NCBI GenBank assembly: GCA_019636335.1
Contig: JAHBXR010000003.1
Location: 124,001 to 188,000, forward strand
DNA: 64,000 nucleotides
Source of the DNA: Pirellulales bacterium
GTDB taxonomy: Bacteria > Planctomycetota > Planctomycetia > Pirellulales > JAEUIK01
Direction of reading: 5' to 3'
This document shows, piece after piece, positions 8,562 through 16,395 of this stretch. Made by a program: the position numbers and the translations under genes. The notes below the pieces were generated by a model that was not told the origin of the DNA, did no database searches, and was given only the letters and a program-made list of their open reading frames with translations. Position 1 is the stretch's first letter. The number at the start of each line of letters is the position of its first letter.

Positions 8562-10333
8562 GGCGATGCTCCCGCCAACGTGAGCTCATCCGTAGCGATG
8601 GTTGTCTCGTGGCGAACGGCCACTGGCACCGACACGCGATCCAGCACGACCTCCGCGATACGACGGGCGGCGGCCTGTCCACCGGCCGCGAAGACCGGCG
8701 CCGCCGGCGACGTGCTCGCGCCGGAGAAAGCCTGTTCCAGCAATGCTTCGAGTTCGGCCCCGCCGCGCGCGGTACCGACGAAGCCCCAGGCATCATTCGC
8801 CAGGAGATCGATGGAACCGGACGGCAGCAGTTGAATCACGGGCACGCCGCGTGCGGCCGCCTCGACGCCGGCGCTCGAGGCGCAGCTCAGCACGACATCG
8901 GCACGATCGACCAGCCGTGCAAGGTTGCCCCCACGCAGGACGGTCGCCTTGAGCCCGGGAAACGATGCCAGTACCGAGGTGAAGCTGCTCGTGTCGCGCG
9001 TGCGGGGATGCAGCTTAATGGTCAATCGCGCCTGCGGCAGTCGAGATACTGCCTGGCAGGCTGTCATAAGCATGTCGCGGTGCGTCTTGCTCGTCAGGTG
9101 GTACTCGACGGCGTCGGGACGTCGATCGCTGGGAGGAACGGTGGCGAGCAGCACGACGTGTTTTTGTGACGCAGGTTTTTCGACCCCGTCTGCCGTGGGC
9201 TTGCACGTTCGTTCGCTAAGAGCCGTGGTAGAGACCATCGTGGCGCCGGTGATCGAAATGCGGTCGCGCGTCACACCCCACCGTGCGAGCTGCCGTTGCG
9301 ACGACTCGCCCCAGACGAGCAGTCGATCGGCTGCCGGCGGAGCGAAGCCGAAGCGAATGCAGGGCGCACCGTGTTGCACGACGTAACTTTGCGTGCCGAA
9401 CGTACGCGTGACTTGGATCGCCACGCGGGGCAGGGGGGTGGCGTCTTCGTCGCAGAGCAACGCATCGGGCTGAATGGCGCGAAGCTGCCGTTCGGCCTCG
9501 GCGAGCAGCCGCGTGTGACGAGGGCCGTATGCTTGCGCGCGATCGGCCAACCAGCGCTCGATGGTGTGTCCCAGGTCGATACCTCGGCAAGCGAGCCGTG
9601 CCGTCAGTTTCAATTCGGCAAAGACGTTGGCCGTCCCCAGATCGGAGTCGCACACCAGTTGTCGCACGCCGCGCATACGCCAGCGCGCGAAGCCGCGCAC
9701 GGCGAAACGATCGTACAGCCACCACACCTGGACGCCGCGGGCCAGTAGCTCGTGACAGACGGGATCGAGCACGCGCGGATTGCCGCAGAGCACGACGCGC
9801 GGTCGGTCGCTCGCCGGCAAAGTAGGGTCCGCGGTATTGCGTTGTGCCAACCGCGCAATGCCACGGCGCCACGCGCGATTGGCCGGGAACGCGAGCGACT
9901 CGGCACTGCTAGCGTCGTGCCAGCGCTCGACGCGTGCCAGGCGATAGCTGCGGCTCACCTCGCGGAACAGCGTGGCATACGTTTCGTCTCGCCCACGCGC
10001 CAGATGAAGCTCGAGCGGCTCGCGGCGGTGCGGCCGGTAGCATTGTTCGAAAAAAGCGATGACACGAATGTATTTGACCAGCTCGTAACGCAGGGCGAGC
10101 GCATTCAACCAGGCGAACAACGCACTGCTGTCTTGGCCATGCGCCTCGGCGGCGCATTCGGCAAGACGCGAGGCCTCGCGATCGATCCAGGCAAATCGCG
10201 CGTCGATGGCGTCGTCGAGCGAAAATCGCGCGGCGCTCTGCAAAGGGGCAGGCCACGAGCCTTCGCAGAGCAGGGCCGGCTCGTGCGGAGCGAGATGGGC
10301 GGGAATCAGATCCGCGCGGGCGAAAACTTTCAA
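8546..10333 (-). CDS. GT-B-like glycosyltransferase, surface carbohydrate assembly
   Basis: A 595-residue protein. The second half reads as a GT-B C-terminal domain: VQHGAPCIRFGF and LLVWGESSQRQLARWG are followed by LTIKLHPR, VDRADVVLSCASSAGVEAAARGVPVI and an acidic tail, an order seen in CDP-glycerol and sialyl-type capsule glycosyltransferases. The N-terminal 190 residues are not recognised. The predicted start is TTG at 10333, supported by a strong GGGGGGAG Shine-Dalgarno sequence five bases upstream. It follows the HAD-like gene by 12 bases and overlaps the flippase start. Being close to NeuB, a nonulosonate transferase role is attractive but unproven. Confidence 0.6.
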   Translation of the reverse strand: MKVFARADLIPAHLAPHEPALLCEGSWPAPLQSAARFSLDDAIDARFAWIDREASRLAECAAEAHGQDSSALFAWLNALALRYELVKYIRVIAFFEQCYRPHRREPLELHLARGRDETYATLFREVSRSYRLARVERWHDASSAESLAFPANRAWRRGIARLAQRNTADPTLPASDRPRVVLCGNPRVLDPVCHELLARGVQVWWLYDRFAVRGFARWRMRGVRQLVCDSDLGTANVFAELKLTARLACRGIDLGHTIERWLADRAQAYGPRHTRLLAEAERQLRAIQPDALLCDEDATPLPRVAIQVTRTFGTQSYVVQHGAPCIRFGFAPPAADRLLVWGESSQRQLARWGVTRDRISITGATMVSTTALSERTCKPTADGVEKPASQKHVVLLATVPPSDRRPDAVEYHLTSKTHRDMLMTACQAVSRLPQARLTIKLHPRTRDTSSFTSVLASFPGLKATVLRGGNLARLVDRADVVLSCASSAGVEAAARGVPVIQLLPSGSIDLLANDAWGFVGTARGGAELEALLEQAFSGASTSPAAPVFAAGGQAAARRIAEVVLDRVSVPVAVRHETTIATDELTLAGASPWPLS

Positions 10334-10345
10334 GCGTGCTCCCCC

Positions 10346-11101
10346 CTACGTAGTGGCCGCGCATCGTTCGGCGGCAGACATCCAGGCGGCAAAGTCGGCC
10401 AGACTATCGAAGTGCGCATGTACGGTCGCGGCCGGTCGCACGCCGATCGACATGCCGCGCATTCCCTGCTCGATCGCTCCCAGCAGCGATACCGGACAAC
10501 TGGAGACGAAGGCCGTCCGATCGGCAGACTCATCGACCGTCGTCAATATCGCGGCATAGGCAGCCGGCTCGGGCATGGTGAGCTCAAGATCGAACGACGA
10601 CAGCACCGTGTGAAACAGGCCGCCCAATCCGTTTCGTTCGAGTTGCGTGGAGATTTGCGTGCTCGAACGCTCATCGTTCGTCAGCACCGCCAACCGATAG
10701 CCGGCGCCATGCAACTGCCACAGTGCCGACCGGACGCCAGGCAAAAGCCGTGTGCTGATGGCCAGGTCGCGGCGTTTGGCCGTGCTGGCGGCCTCGATTT
10801 CGTCGAACTGTGCCGGCGTCAGGCCCGACGAGAGCAGGAACGATTGAAACGCTTCATCAAACTCGCGTCGGCCGCGGTAGACATCGGCGAGATATTCTCG
10901 GTCCCATCGCGCGAAGAAGGTCTCGAAGTCGGCCTGCACGCCAAAACGGCCCAGCAGTTGGTGGAGCCAACGCCGCCAGAGCGTGGCATCGAACAAGACG
11001 TTGTCCGCCTCGAAGACCAGGCAGGCGACGTCGAGTCGCGCGGACGAATCGTGCGCCGGTGTGTCAGGCTCACCGTCGGCGCCCCGGGTTGAACTGGCCA
11101 T
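10346..11101 (-). CDS. HAD-fold protein lacking catalytic residues (probable pseudoenzyme)
   Basis: A 251-residue protein with the overall layout of a haloacid-dehalogenase-type phosphatase: motif I region FEADNVLFD (30-38), cap domain (about 40-115) and motif II LAVLTND (137-143). Three key sites are changed. The nucleophilic Asp of motif I is Glu31, the motif III lysine is replaced in LTMPEPAAY (Met177), and the acidic motif IV reads FVSSCPVS (198-205) instead of VGDS-like. The fold is probably kept while phosphatase activity is unlikely. ATG 11101 is chosen because GAGG lies seven bases upstream. It sits between neuB and the GT-B-like gene, so it may be a binding or regulatory partner in nonulosonate synthesis, where an active HAD phosphatase is often found. 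Confidence 0.75.
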   Translation of the reverse strand: MASSTRGADGEPDTPAHDSSARLDVACLVFEADNVLFDATLWRRWLHQLLGRFGVQADFETFFARWDREYLADVYRGRREFDEAFQSFLLSSGLTPAQFDEIEAASTAKRRDLAISTRLLPGVRSALWQLHGAGYRLAVLTNDERSSTQISTQLERNGLGGLFHTVLSSFDLELTMPEPAAYAAILTTVDESADRTAFVSSCPVSLLGAIEQGMRGMSIGVRPAATVHAHFDSLADFAAWMSAAERCAATT

Positions 11102-11157
11102 GATGTACCTCGTCGTTGGCTGCGCAGCGTTCATCTGCCTGCGGGATACGCTACCGG

Positions 11158-12210
11158 CTAGATCACATCGTCCCAAGTAAGTGTTGTGTCGGCGGGAATA
11201 TGGCGAGCCACGCGGCGCCCGACGAGGTGGCTTCGTTCCGACCAGCCCAGCCCGTCCCCCGGCGACTTCATCACGAAGGCCGATTCATCGAGTAGCGCGC
11301 CGGCAGGCAGCGCATGACGCGTGGCCAGGCTGCGGCCGAGCTTGGCGCGGACCGCGCCGATTTCGGGAGAGATGGGCTTATCGCTACGACCCAGGGCGAC
11401 TTCGGCCTGGCGTAGGTCGGCGATCATCTGACGCAACTCGTCGGGTTCGAGCGAGCAGGCGTGATCGGTCCCCTTCATGCGGCGGTCGAGCGTGAAGTGC
11501 TTCTCGATCACCACGGCGCCCAGGGCGACGGCGAGTGGAGGCAGGAGCCAGCCGATCGTGTGATCGGAAAAGCCGACGAGCGCGTCGTAGCGTGTGGCGA
11601 GCGAAATCATGCTTCGCAGGTGGACCTCGCCAGGAGGCGTGGGGTAAAGCGACGTGCAATGCAGCAGCGCGAAAGTCGCTTCGGCCCCTCGCAGTTGACC
11701 GACCGCCACGTCGATTTCGTTCCAACTCGACATGCCCGTCGAGAGGATGACCGGCCGGCCGGCTCGTGCGATGCGTTCGACGAGCGGGGTGTTGGCCAGG
11801 TCACGCGAGGCGATCTTCAGCCCGTCCACTTCAAGTTGCAGTGCCAAATCGAGGCTCGGCGGATCACTGGCCGTGATGAGGCAGAGCAGCCCGTGGCTGG
11901 CGGCGCGCGCCCGCAGCGTGGCGTGCTCCTCGGCCGAAAGTTCGAGCGCCTGGCGATGCTCGCCGTAGGTGGCGCCGTACGCATGGGGGCTCGTGTAGGG
12001 TTGCTCGCGCGCGGCCGCCGAGAGTTCCCAGTCGAGATCGCGTTTGACGAACTTGACGGCATCGGCGCCGGCCCAGGCCGCCGCGTCGATCAATTGTTCG
12101 GCGAGCGCCAGGCGGCCATTGTGATTCTGACCGATTTCGGCCACGACCAACGTCGGCCAGCCGGGGCCCACGAGTCGCCGTGCGCCGAAACAGATATCTG
12201 CGGCGGCCAT
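11158..12210 (-). CDS. neuB: N-acetylneuraminate/nonulosonate synthase family protein (NeuB-type)
   Basis: A 350-residue protein of the NeuB/SpsE family, which condenses phosphoenolpyruvate with a six-carbon amino sugar to make a nine-carbon sialic-acid-like sugar. AEIGQNHNG (24-32) is the family hallmark. A TIM barrel follows (LKIASRDL, STGMSSWNEI, HCTSLYPTP, GFSDHT, IEKHFTLDRRMKGTDHA), and residues from about 285 form the SAF/antifreeze-like substrate-binding domain (LPAGALLDESAFVMKSPG). The longer frame begins with GTG at 12273, but the internal ATG 12210 fits the family length better. No NeuC-type epimerase gene is visible nearby, so the exact nonulosonate (Neu5Ac, legionaminate, pseudaminate or Kdn-like) cannot be assigned. 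Confidence 0.88.
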   Translation of the reverse strand: MAAADICFGARRLVGPGWPTLVVAEIGQNHNGRLALAEQLIDAAAWAGADAVKFVKRDLDWELSAAAREQPYTSPHAYGATYGEHRQALELSAEEHATLRARAASHGLLCLITASDPPSLDLALQLEVDGLKIASRDLANTPLVERIARAGRPVILSTGMSSWNEIDVAVGQLRGAEATFALLHCTSLYPTPPGEVHLRSMISLATRYDALVGFSDHTIGWLLPPLAVALGAVVIEKHFTLDRRMKGTDHACSLEPDELRQMIADLRQAEVALGRSDKPISPEIGAVRAKLGRSLATRHALPAGALLDESAFVMKSPGDGLGWSERSHLVGRRVARHIPADTTLTWDDVI

Positions 12211-12294
12211 GACTTCAGAATCCCTTCCGAAAGCTGGCACGTGTCCCCCCAACGCGAGAGTGGACTGCGCCACGTCGCGCGAATCGGCGAGACA

Positions 12295-13044
12295 TCAAGC
12301 CTTGATATGGACGCGGTTCAACTCCGCCATCCGTTCGCGTAGGGCGGGCTGCTGCTCGAGCAGCAGGGCAATGCGCTGGTAGTCGAGCGCCTCGGGACCG
12401 AGGGCATCGTAGATCGTCTCGGCATGCTCCCAGTCTTCCTCCAGGTCGACGGTGAGACGCACATCGTGGCGATCGATCGAATCGGGGGCTGGCAGCAAGC
12501 GAATCTTGAATCGCTCGGGGTGGGAGTAGATGTAGCGGGTCACATGCTCGCGATCGAGCGGATCTTGCGTGTTCGCGGCCGCTTCGCGCAGCGCCGCGGC
12601 GCTCGTCCACTCGGCGAACACGCCCAGGGGCGAAAGGATTACCGGGCGGCCGCAGCGCGATTGATAGCTGATGTAATCGCAATCCGGGTGCTCGGCCGCC
12701 GCCGAAACGAGCCGATCGATCAAATGCGGGTCGATGAACGGATTGTCTGCACAGACACGCACCACTGCCTCGGCGGCATACGAGTCCAACGCCGCGACAA
12801 AACGGCTGAGCACGTCGTCCTCGCTGCCGACAAAGACCGGCACGTCGGACGGAACGAGCTCGGCAATATTACCATCGTCCGGGCCATTGCCCGCTGCCAC
12901 GATGACGGCGTCCAACTGATCGCAATCGGTCACGCGGCGCACGACCCACTCGAGCAGCGATTTGTTTCCGAGACGCCGAGCCAATTTGCCACGCAAGCGG
13001 CGCGAGCCGAGTCGCGCCTGTACGATTCCCAATGTCTTCAACAT
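12295..13044 (-). CDS. spsF: SpsF-like nucleotidyltransferase (CMP-sugar activation)
   Basis: A 249-residue GT-A-fold protein of the SpsF/CMP-KDO-synthetase-like group. VQARLGSRRLRGKL (8-21) is the nucleotide-binding loop; VRVCADNPFIDP and the later RLTVDLEEDWEHAETIYD are also family-typical. Such proteins lie beside neuB homologues and are thought to activate nonulosonate or related sugars with CTP. Either GTG 13053 or ATG 13044 could be the start; ATG is preferred because GAGGTGG lies six bases upstream of it. It is the first gene of the upstream glycan operon, followed by neuB after 84 bases. No separate NeuA-type synthetase is seen. Confidence 0.75.
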   Translation of the reverse strand: MLKTLGIVQARLGSRRLRGKLARRLGNKSLLEWVVRRVTDCDQLDAVIVAAGNGPDDGNIAELVPSDVPVFVGSEDDVLSRFVAALDSYAAEAVVRVCADNPFIDPHLIDRLVSAAAEHPDCDYISYQSRCGRPVILSPLGVFAEWTSAAALREAAANTQDPLDREHVTRYIYSHPERFKIRLLPAPDSIDRHDVRLTVDLEEDWEHAETIYDALGPEALDYQRIALLLEQQPALRERMAELNRVHIKA

Positions 13045-13119
13045 GCGGTCCACCTCGAAGGTCCATCTAGCGAACGTGGCCCCAGAACTCCAGCCATCCG
13101 CCTGATTCTGGCGGCGCGG

Positions 13120-13149
13120 AGTCTAGCAGTCGTGCGCCAACAGGGTCAA
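13120..13149 (-). promoter_or_regulatory. Predicted promoter of the spsF-neuB operon
   Basis: On the minus strand TTGACC (13144-13149) and TAGACT (13120-13125) are spaced by 18 bases, about 75 bases before the spsF ATG. The -35 element continues as TTGACCCTG, identical over nine bases to the promoter of the second glycan operon at 5952-5981, also with an 18-base spacer. A perfect 12-base palindrome AGTGCTAGCACT (13165-13176) lies just upstream and could bind a regulator. The rest of 13045-13238 holds no gene. Confidence 0.45.
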
Positions 13150-13238
13150 TACGAGCAGAAGGGCAGTGCTAGCACTCCGGCGACGCGCCTTGCTAGCATG
13201 ACCCTCTCGCCAGGAAGGCCGCCTCGTGGCACGTTCGG

Positions 13239-14111
13239 TCACCGGCGGCGTTCGAGACGTTCGCGCAGCCCCAGCAACTCGGGCACTCCGAGCAACTGCT
13301 TCACTTCGTCGAAGGTCATCATCTTGTCGGCAAGATGGTCGACGCGGCCTGCGCTCAATAGCTCGGTGGCCAGACGCCTCAGCACCGCGCCGCTGGCGAG
13401 TAGCGGTGCGACCGGACAGACCGTGATGCGATAGCCAAGCTGCTCCAACTCCTCGGCGGAAAAAATCGGTGTGCGCCCGCCCGTGAGCATGTTCACCAGC
13501 AGAGGATGACCGACCGACCGCGGGAGTCGCTCGATCTCCTCGCGCGACGTGGGAGCTTCGACGAAGCAGAGATCGGCGCCGGCCGCGGCGTACTGCCGCG
13601 CACGCTCAACGGCCCCCTCGAAGCCTTCGATCGCCCGGGCATCGGTTCGCGCGATCAAGACGAAATCGGGATCGGTCCGCGCGTCGAGTGCCGCGCGGAG
13701 CTTGAGCACCATCTCCTCGGTGGGAATGAGTTGCTTTCCCTCGAAGTGCCCGCAGCGTTTGGGAAATTGTTGATCCTCGAGGAGCATGCCGGCCGCGCCC
13801 GCCGACTCGAACTCGCGCACCGTGCGCTCGACGTTCAGCAGATCGCCGTGACCGGTGTCGCCATCGGCGACCACCGGCACGCGCACGGCACGGCTCACGG
13901 CGCGCACGGCATCGGTCATTTCGGTGAGCGTCAGCAGCCCGAGGTCGGGCAGTCCCAGCCGGCTGGCCGCCACGCCGAACCCGCCGAGAAACAGCATCTC
14001 GCAGCCGGCGGCCTCGACGATGCGTGCGGAGAAGGCATCGTAAACGCCCAGGCTGCGAATGATCGGTGGTGCCGCCAACAACTCGCGTAAGCGGCGTGCG
14101 GGGGTCGACAT
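13239..14111 (-). CDS. Isocitrate lyase/PEP mutase family protein
   Basis: A 290-residue TIM-barrel enzyme of the isocitrate lyase/phosphoenolpyruvate mutase superfamily, whose members make or break C-C or P-C bonds next to a carboxylate. VADGDTGHGD (81-90) provides the Mg-binding aspartates, and KRCGH (118-122), inside LEDQQFPKRCGHFEG, is the active-site cysteine loop of the lyase branch (PrpB, oxaloacetate decarboxylase, CPEP mutase). The cysteine argues for lyase rather than phosphonomutase activity. ATG 14111 with a GAGAGAT site upstream gives the usual family length. It is monocistronic and divergent from folE. Substrate candidates are 2-methylisocitrate or a malate-type acid; none can be selected. 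Confidence 0.8.
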   Translation of the reverse strand: MSTPARRLRELLAAPPIIRSLGVYDAFSARIVEAAGCEMLFLGGFGVAASRLGLPDLGLLTLTEMTDAVRAVSRAVRVPVVADGDTGHGDLLNVERTVREFESAGAAGMLLEDQQFPKRCGHFEGKQLIPTEEMVLKLRAALDARTDPDFVLIARTDARAIEGFEGAVERARQYAAAGADLCFVEAPTSREEIERLPRSVGHPLLVNMLTGGRTPIFSAEELEQLGYRITVCPVAPLLASGAVLRRLATELLSAGRVDHLADKMMTFDEVKQLLGVPELLGLRERLERRR

Positions 14112-14253
14112 GGGATATCTCTCGTCGTGCCAAAGTTTCCGGACGATGCGCGATTGTAGGTCAGCCGTTTCGCCGCCACGAGTGTCCCGTCTCAGGTGAA
14201 ATCTGCACCGCCACGAGCCACGTGGGCTGTGTGAACGGCCGTCTGCGGGCAAC

Positions 14254-14282
14254 TTGTCCCCCTGCGGGCGCCTACTTACAAT
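14254..14282 (+). promoter_or_regulatory. Predicted folE promoter
   Basis: TTGTCC (14254-14259) and TACAAT (14277-14282) are separated by exactly 17 bases and face folE. Transcription would begin near 14289, giving a leader of roughly 54 bases that starts with the hairpin at 14290. Confidence 0.45.
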
Positions 14283-14289
14283 GACAGTG

Positions 14290-14322
14290 CGGCCCGGCTT
14301 CTACGAGGGCCGTTTTGTTTTT
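14290..14322 (+). terminator. Terminator-like hairpin in the folE leader
   Basis: CGGCCC (14290-14295) pairs with GGGCCG (14307-14312) around an 11-base loop and is followed directly by TTTTGTTTTT. It resembles an intrinsic terminator but lies at the very start of the predicted folE transcript, 19 bases before the ATG, and no plus-strand gene upstream needs terminating. It may attenuate or stabilise the folE mRNA. Confidence 0.4.
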
Positions 14323-14341
14323 GGTCGGAGTACCAGCTCGC

Positions 14342-14998
14342 ATGTCTACTTTGTCGCAACGCCACGCGGAAGCGGGCTCGGGCAGTCTTGCCGACGAGCA
14401 GGAAGAGGATGCGCCGGGCAAGGCGCACGCGGCCGTCGACCAGGAACGCATCCAGCGCGCCGTCCGCGAGATCCTCTTTGCCGTGGGCGAGAATCCCGAT
14501 CGCGAAGGGCTCCGCGAGACGCCGGCGCGCGTGGGACGCATGTATGCCGAGCTCTTCAGCGGGCTGCACGAAGACCCCCGCATCCACCTGAAGAAGTTCT
14601 TCACCGAAAAGTACGACGAGATCGTGCTGGTGCGCGACATCAGCTTCGACAGCATGTGCGAGCACCACATGCTCCCCTTCATGGGCAAGGCGCATATTGG
14701 CTATGTGCCCAACGGAAAGGTCGTCGGCCTGAGCAAGTTGGCCCGTGTCGTCGAAGTCGTCGCGCGGCGCCCTCAAGTGCAAGAACGCATGACGGAGACG
14801 ATCGCCGATCTGCTGGTGAGCGAACTCGACGTGAAGGGAGTCGCCGTCGTGATCGAGGCGACGCACACCTGCATGACCATCCGCGGCATCCGCAAGCCGG
14901 GCAGCCTGTGCCTCACGTCGGCGATGCGTGGCATCTTCCGCTCGAATCTGTCGAGCCGTTCGGAAGTGATGACGCTGATCTATGGGGAGCGACGCTGA
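14342..14998 (+). CDS. folE: GTP cyclohydrolase I
   Basis: A 218-residue FolE, which converts GTP to 7,8-dihydroneopterin triphosphate, the first step toward tetrahydrofolate and other pterins or deazapurines. Zinc ligands are visible at C106 and H109 ([10 protein letters not shown]) and at C177 ([11 protein letters not shown]). [18 protein letters not shown] (51-68) is the standard substrate-binding helix. The 30-residue N-terminal tail is low-complexity, as in many homologues. ATG 14342 is chosen over an in-frame start 27 bases upstream. The 3' end overlaps the following membrane-protein gene by 17 bases. Confidence 0.96.
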   Translation: MSTLSQRHAEAGSGSLADEQEEDAPGKAHAAVDQERIQRAVREILFAVGENPDREGLRETPARVGRMYAELFSGLHEDPRIHLKKFFTEKYDEIVLVRDISFDSMCEHHMLPFMGKAHIGYVPNGKVVGLSKLARVVEVVARRPQVQERMTETIADLLVSELDVKGVAVVIEATHTCMTIRGIRKPGSLCLTSAMRGIFRSNLSSRSEVMTLIYGERR

Positions 14999-15794
14999 AC
15001 AGGCGGCGGCGCGACCCGTGGCGATTCTGACTCAGTTCGTCTTCCGGCTGGCCTTTGGGCTGGCGCTGGCCATGTCGATCACGCCGGCGCGGCTTGTGCC
15101 GTCGGGCTTCTACCGAGTCCATCTGTACGTCCTGCTGGGACTGAACGTCTTGGCGACGCTGGTGGCAACGACGAGCGGGGAAGATCAGATCGACCTTGTG
15201 CCACCGGTTGCCGGCGCACTGCTGAGTTATGCGGGAGCCGTGGCGTGGCTATACGAGAAGCCAAAAGCCGGGAAACTCTTTCTCGTGGCGGTGACGGTCA
15301 CGTCACTGTGGGGGGCGTGGCTCCCGTTGGGGAAGTTGTCTCTCCTTAGGGCTGGGGCGGGGCAGACGTTCGTCGCGTGGTGCCTGGAATGGATCGATGC
15401 CCCCACGGCCGGCTTGCTCTTAGGGGCTTCGATGGCCTCGATGTTGCTCGGCCACTGGTATCTGAACACGCCCACCATGGACCTGATTCCCCTGCGGCGA
15501 CTGGTGATTCTGCTGGCCGCCGCGGCCGTGTTGCGGGGAATCGTCTGCGCGGCGGGGCTCGGCTTTGAAATCGCGGCCGTGGGCACCCTGCGTTTCGAGC
15601 AGGTGTTGTTCCTGGCCTTGCGCTGGCTAGCCGGCATTTTCGGCATCCTGGGCCTGGCCTGGATGAGCTGGCAGACCCTGAAAATACCGAATACGCAGAG
15701 CGCGACGGGCATCCTCTATGTCACCGTGATTGGCACGTTCGTGGGGGAATTGACCTCGCAGCTACTGTCGGCCCGGGCAGGGTATCCTTTATGA
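14982..15794 (+). CDS. Eight-helix integral membrane protein of unknown function
   Basis: A 270-residue protein with eight clear hydrophobic segments (about 14-33, 46-63, 72-91, 98-117, 142-161, 174-193, 209-231 and 242-263) and short loops. No catalytic or transport motif is recognised. [16 protein letters not shown] in the loop after helix 5 carries the main conserved-looking polar residues. The start overlaps folE by 17 bases, so it is probably translated from the same message, but no link to folate metabolism can be argued. Hypothetical protein. Confidence 0.75.
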   Translation: MGSDAEQAAARPVAILTQFVFRLAFGLALAMSITPARLVPSGFYRVHLYVLLGLNVLATLVATTSGEDQIDLVPPVAGALLSYAGAVAWLYEKPKAGKLFLVAVTVTSLWGAWLPLGKLSLLRAGAGQTFVAWCLEWIDAPTAGLLLGASMASMLLGHWYLNTPTMDLIPLRRLVILLAAAAVLRGIVCAAGLGFEIAAVGTLRFEQVLFLALRWLAGIFGILGLAWMSWQTLKIPNTQSATGILYVTVIGTFVGELTSQLLSARAGYPL

Positions 15795-15858
15795 TCGAGG
15801 GTTTGGGGCCCGCGCGAACCTGCACCGCCTTGCTCGGACCGGTCCGAGTGCCTTGCCG

Positions 15859-16350
15859 ATGAACGTTACTTTCTCTTGTCCCCGCTGCCAGCAGTCCGGC
15901 CGGGTCGATTTTGCCGCGACCGATCATTCGCTTCGCTGTCCGAATTGTGAGCAGGAGCTTGCCATTCCCGCCGAGGCCCTGGTCGACGGCGAATTGCGCC
16001 GCTGCCTGGTTTGTCCCAGCACCGATCTTTTCGTGCGGAAAGATTTTCCGCAGCGGCTGGGGGTGGGCATCGTCGTCGTCGGCTTCGCGATTAGCTGTTT
16101 CACCTGGGCCAATTACTGGTTGATCACGACGTTCGTCGTGCTGTTTGCGACCGCGCTGCTCGATCTGCTGTTGTACATCACGGTGGGCGATGCCTTGTCC
16201 TGTTATCGCTGTGCGGCGATCTACCGCGGGTGCCTGGGGCACGAGCAACATGGCGCGTTCAATCTCGAAACGCACGAACGCTATCGGCAGCAAGCGGCAC
16301 GCCTGGCCGAACGTGGCGTTGTGAGGCAGACACCGACCGCACCTCGTTGA
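15859..16350 (+). CDS. Zinc-ribbon membrane protein of unknown function
   Basis: A 163-residue protein with an N-terminal zinc ribbon (CPRC at 7-10 and CPNC at 28-31). A second pair of cysteine knuckles (CLVC near 50, and CYRC with a further Cys near 117) brackets two hydrophobic helices (about 69-86 and 92-111). The ribbons probably face the cytoplasm on either side of a helical hairpin. No enzyme family is recognised. ATG 15859 is preferred to the in-frame TTG two codons earlier. It precedes the FAD/Fe-S oxidoreductase gene by 45 bases and may share its transcript. Confidence 0.75.
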   Translation: MNVTFSCPRCQQSGRVDFAATDHSLRCPNCEQELAIPAEALVDGELRRCLVCPSTDLFVRKDFPQRLGVGIVVVGFAISCFTWANYWLITTFVVLFATALLDLLLYITVGDALSCYRCAAIYRGCLGHEQHGAFNLETHERYRQQAARLAERGVVRQTPTAPR

Positions 16351-16395
16351 GCATTCCGCACGCTTGCTCCGACGACGCCAACGAACATATCTCGT

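Noticed and set aside
9752..11092. Plus-strand open frame of 446 codons
   Set aside because: Antisense to the GT-B-like and HAD-like genes; no coherent domain.
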